Assembly: GCF_014635325.1 (NCBI RefSeq)
Contig: NZ_BMCT01000001.1
Location: 1,269,743 to 1,333,742, forward strand
From: Azorhizobium oxalatiphilum
Lineage (GTDB): Bacteria > Pseudomonadota > Alphaproteobacteria > Rhizobiales > Xanthobacteraceae
DNA: 64,000 nucleotides
Direction of reading: 5' to 3'
Shown: piece by piece, positions 63,322 to 64,000 of the stretch
Layout: the number at the start of each line of letters is the position of its first letter
Position numbering within the stretch: position 1 is the first letter of the stretch
Position numbers and translations under genes: made by a program
Notes under the pieces: model-generated
Told to the model about the DNA's origin: nothing
Seen by the model: the letters and a program-made list of their open reading frames with translations, nothing else
Database searches by the model: none

Positions 63322-63996
63322 GGGACGATCTCGTGAGCAGCGGGCCAAATCGTGAGGAGCGGAGAGCGTTGTCCGCCGGCAACGAGCCGTGCTCGGGGGA
63401 GCACGGCTCGCCGGCACCGGCTTCTTTATGCGCATCCCCGGTGCCGAGGGGGCGCATCGTCGCTCCAGTCCTGCCGAGCAGCCCGTCCTTCGCCCCGACC
63501 ATCACATGGCGCTAGGGGGGATGCATGCGACGGCCAGGCAAAGCAGCTCGTGCATGGGTGCGACGCTGGACCCTAGGAGAGGAATCCTGCCGCCCAAATG
63601 GCCCTGAGGGGCAAGCGCCATAGCCGAAGGAGGGTAGGGGGCTCCCACCCCAATGGAGAGGCGGATCGACGGCTCGGAATGAGGCGATCGGCACCGATCC
63701 GGCACCATGCCCTACGCCGTTTGAGCGCTCGCATGCGCCGAAACGGGTGGAATTCGCGCCGCGACCGCGCCGATCGGCGCAGGCCGGACGAGCTTGAGCG
63801 CGGATGTGGAGGGGGGTGAGGCGCGCTTCTGTTCGTTGGACGGAGCCGGGGCGGGCCGGCACCGCTCTTTGGACCATCCGGCGGACCGAAAGAGCCGGAA
63901 GGGCGGCGGGGGAGTGTTCCTAGTATCGATCCAGTCCAGGGACGAGAGCGCGGGATGAGGCCGCGCCCGGTGCACCTGCACTTTTGGAGGCAGCTC
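63322..63996. other. Divergent intergenic region with a strong hairpin
   Basis: This 675-base region lies upstream of the copolymerase gene and of a gene that starts at 63997. It contains a perfect 12-bp hairpin (63383-63410) and several CTAGG-containing hexamers (63517, 63572, 63915). No gene is supported inside it. Confidence 0.5.
63383..63410. promoter_or_regulatory. 12-bp hairpin in the copolymerase leader
   Basis: CGAGCCGTGCTC and GAGCACGGCTCG form a perfect stem with a GGGG loop, 62-89 bases upstream of the copolymerase ATG at 63321. It could be an attenuator, an mRNA stability element or an operator. Confidence 0.55.
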
Positions 63997-64000
63997 ATGG
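63986..64000 (+). other. Ribosome-binding site and first codon of a gene cut by the window end
   Basis: GGAGG (63986-63990) is followed after six bases by ATG at 63997 and one further base. A gene transcribed rightwards begins here; nothing can be said of its product. Confidence 0.6.

Overview
The window is a high-GC chromosomal stretch of an alphaproteobacterium, most likely in the Hyphomicrobiales (Xanthobacteraceae-like). The placement rests on the GC-rich codon use, the sdhE-mfd pair, a DUF1194 protein, an RibB with a degenerate GTP cyclohydrolase II half, and the dense palindromic intergenic repeats common in that order. No species can be named from the sequence. No rRNA, tRNA, CRISPR array, prophage or complete insertion sequence was seen.

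Layout. 0-16 kb holds mostly core genes: a secreted VWA-like DUF1194 protein, a frameshifted AraC remnant, an aspartate:alanine exchanger with aspartate 4-decarboxylase (aspT-aspD), an HTH-fused riboflavin enzyme with a palindromic upstream site, surE, a hexapeptide acetyltransferase, an ABC-F ATPase, sdhE and mfd. 16-25 kb is a ferric-siderophore island: FecI-type sigma factor, FecR, an STN-containing TonB receptor, a Tat-type binding protein and two FecCD permeases, with a divergent siderophore-interacting reductase. No ATPase gene accompanies this transporter. A small double-glycine-leader peptide gene (24991-25233) and a coxG-like gene follow.

26.8-43.0 kb is a catabolic island. Module A (27912-32654) encodes a LigB-type ring-cleavage dioxygenase, an aldehyde dehydrogenase, a shortened gamma-glutamyltransferase-like hydrolase and a NadX-type amino acid dehydrogenase, with an AraC-family gene divergent. 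Module B (33457-43032) encodes a flavin aromatic hydroxylase, a three-subunit molybdenum hydroxylase, an ACMSD-like amidohydrolase lacking the first metal His, a TauABC/SsuABC-like transporter and a MarR regulator. Together they look like uptake, hydroxylation, decarboxylation, ring opening and nitrogen release from an N-containing (hetero)aromatic acid. The exact set matches no pathway I can name and is the best candidate for an undescribed system.

43.2-47.1 kb carries an RTX Ca2+-binding protein and a membrane M48 peptidase. 47.5-64 kb is an exopolysaccharide locus: a small HTH gene with three palindromes upstream, gmd, four glycosyltransferases, a clan-A glycoside hydrolase, an ExoY-like initiating transferase, a Wzy-like polymerase, an ExoF-like export protein and a Wzc-like copolymerase with an altered Walker A motif.

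Intergenic DNA is crowded with at least three repeat classes: a GC-rich palindrome (about 14 copies), a composite two-hairpin version whose two copies differ by compensatory changes, and an element of about 188 bp with inverted-repeat ends. One roughly 217-bp tandem duplication has copied the 3' end of the wzc-like gene.
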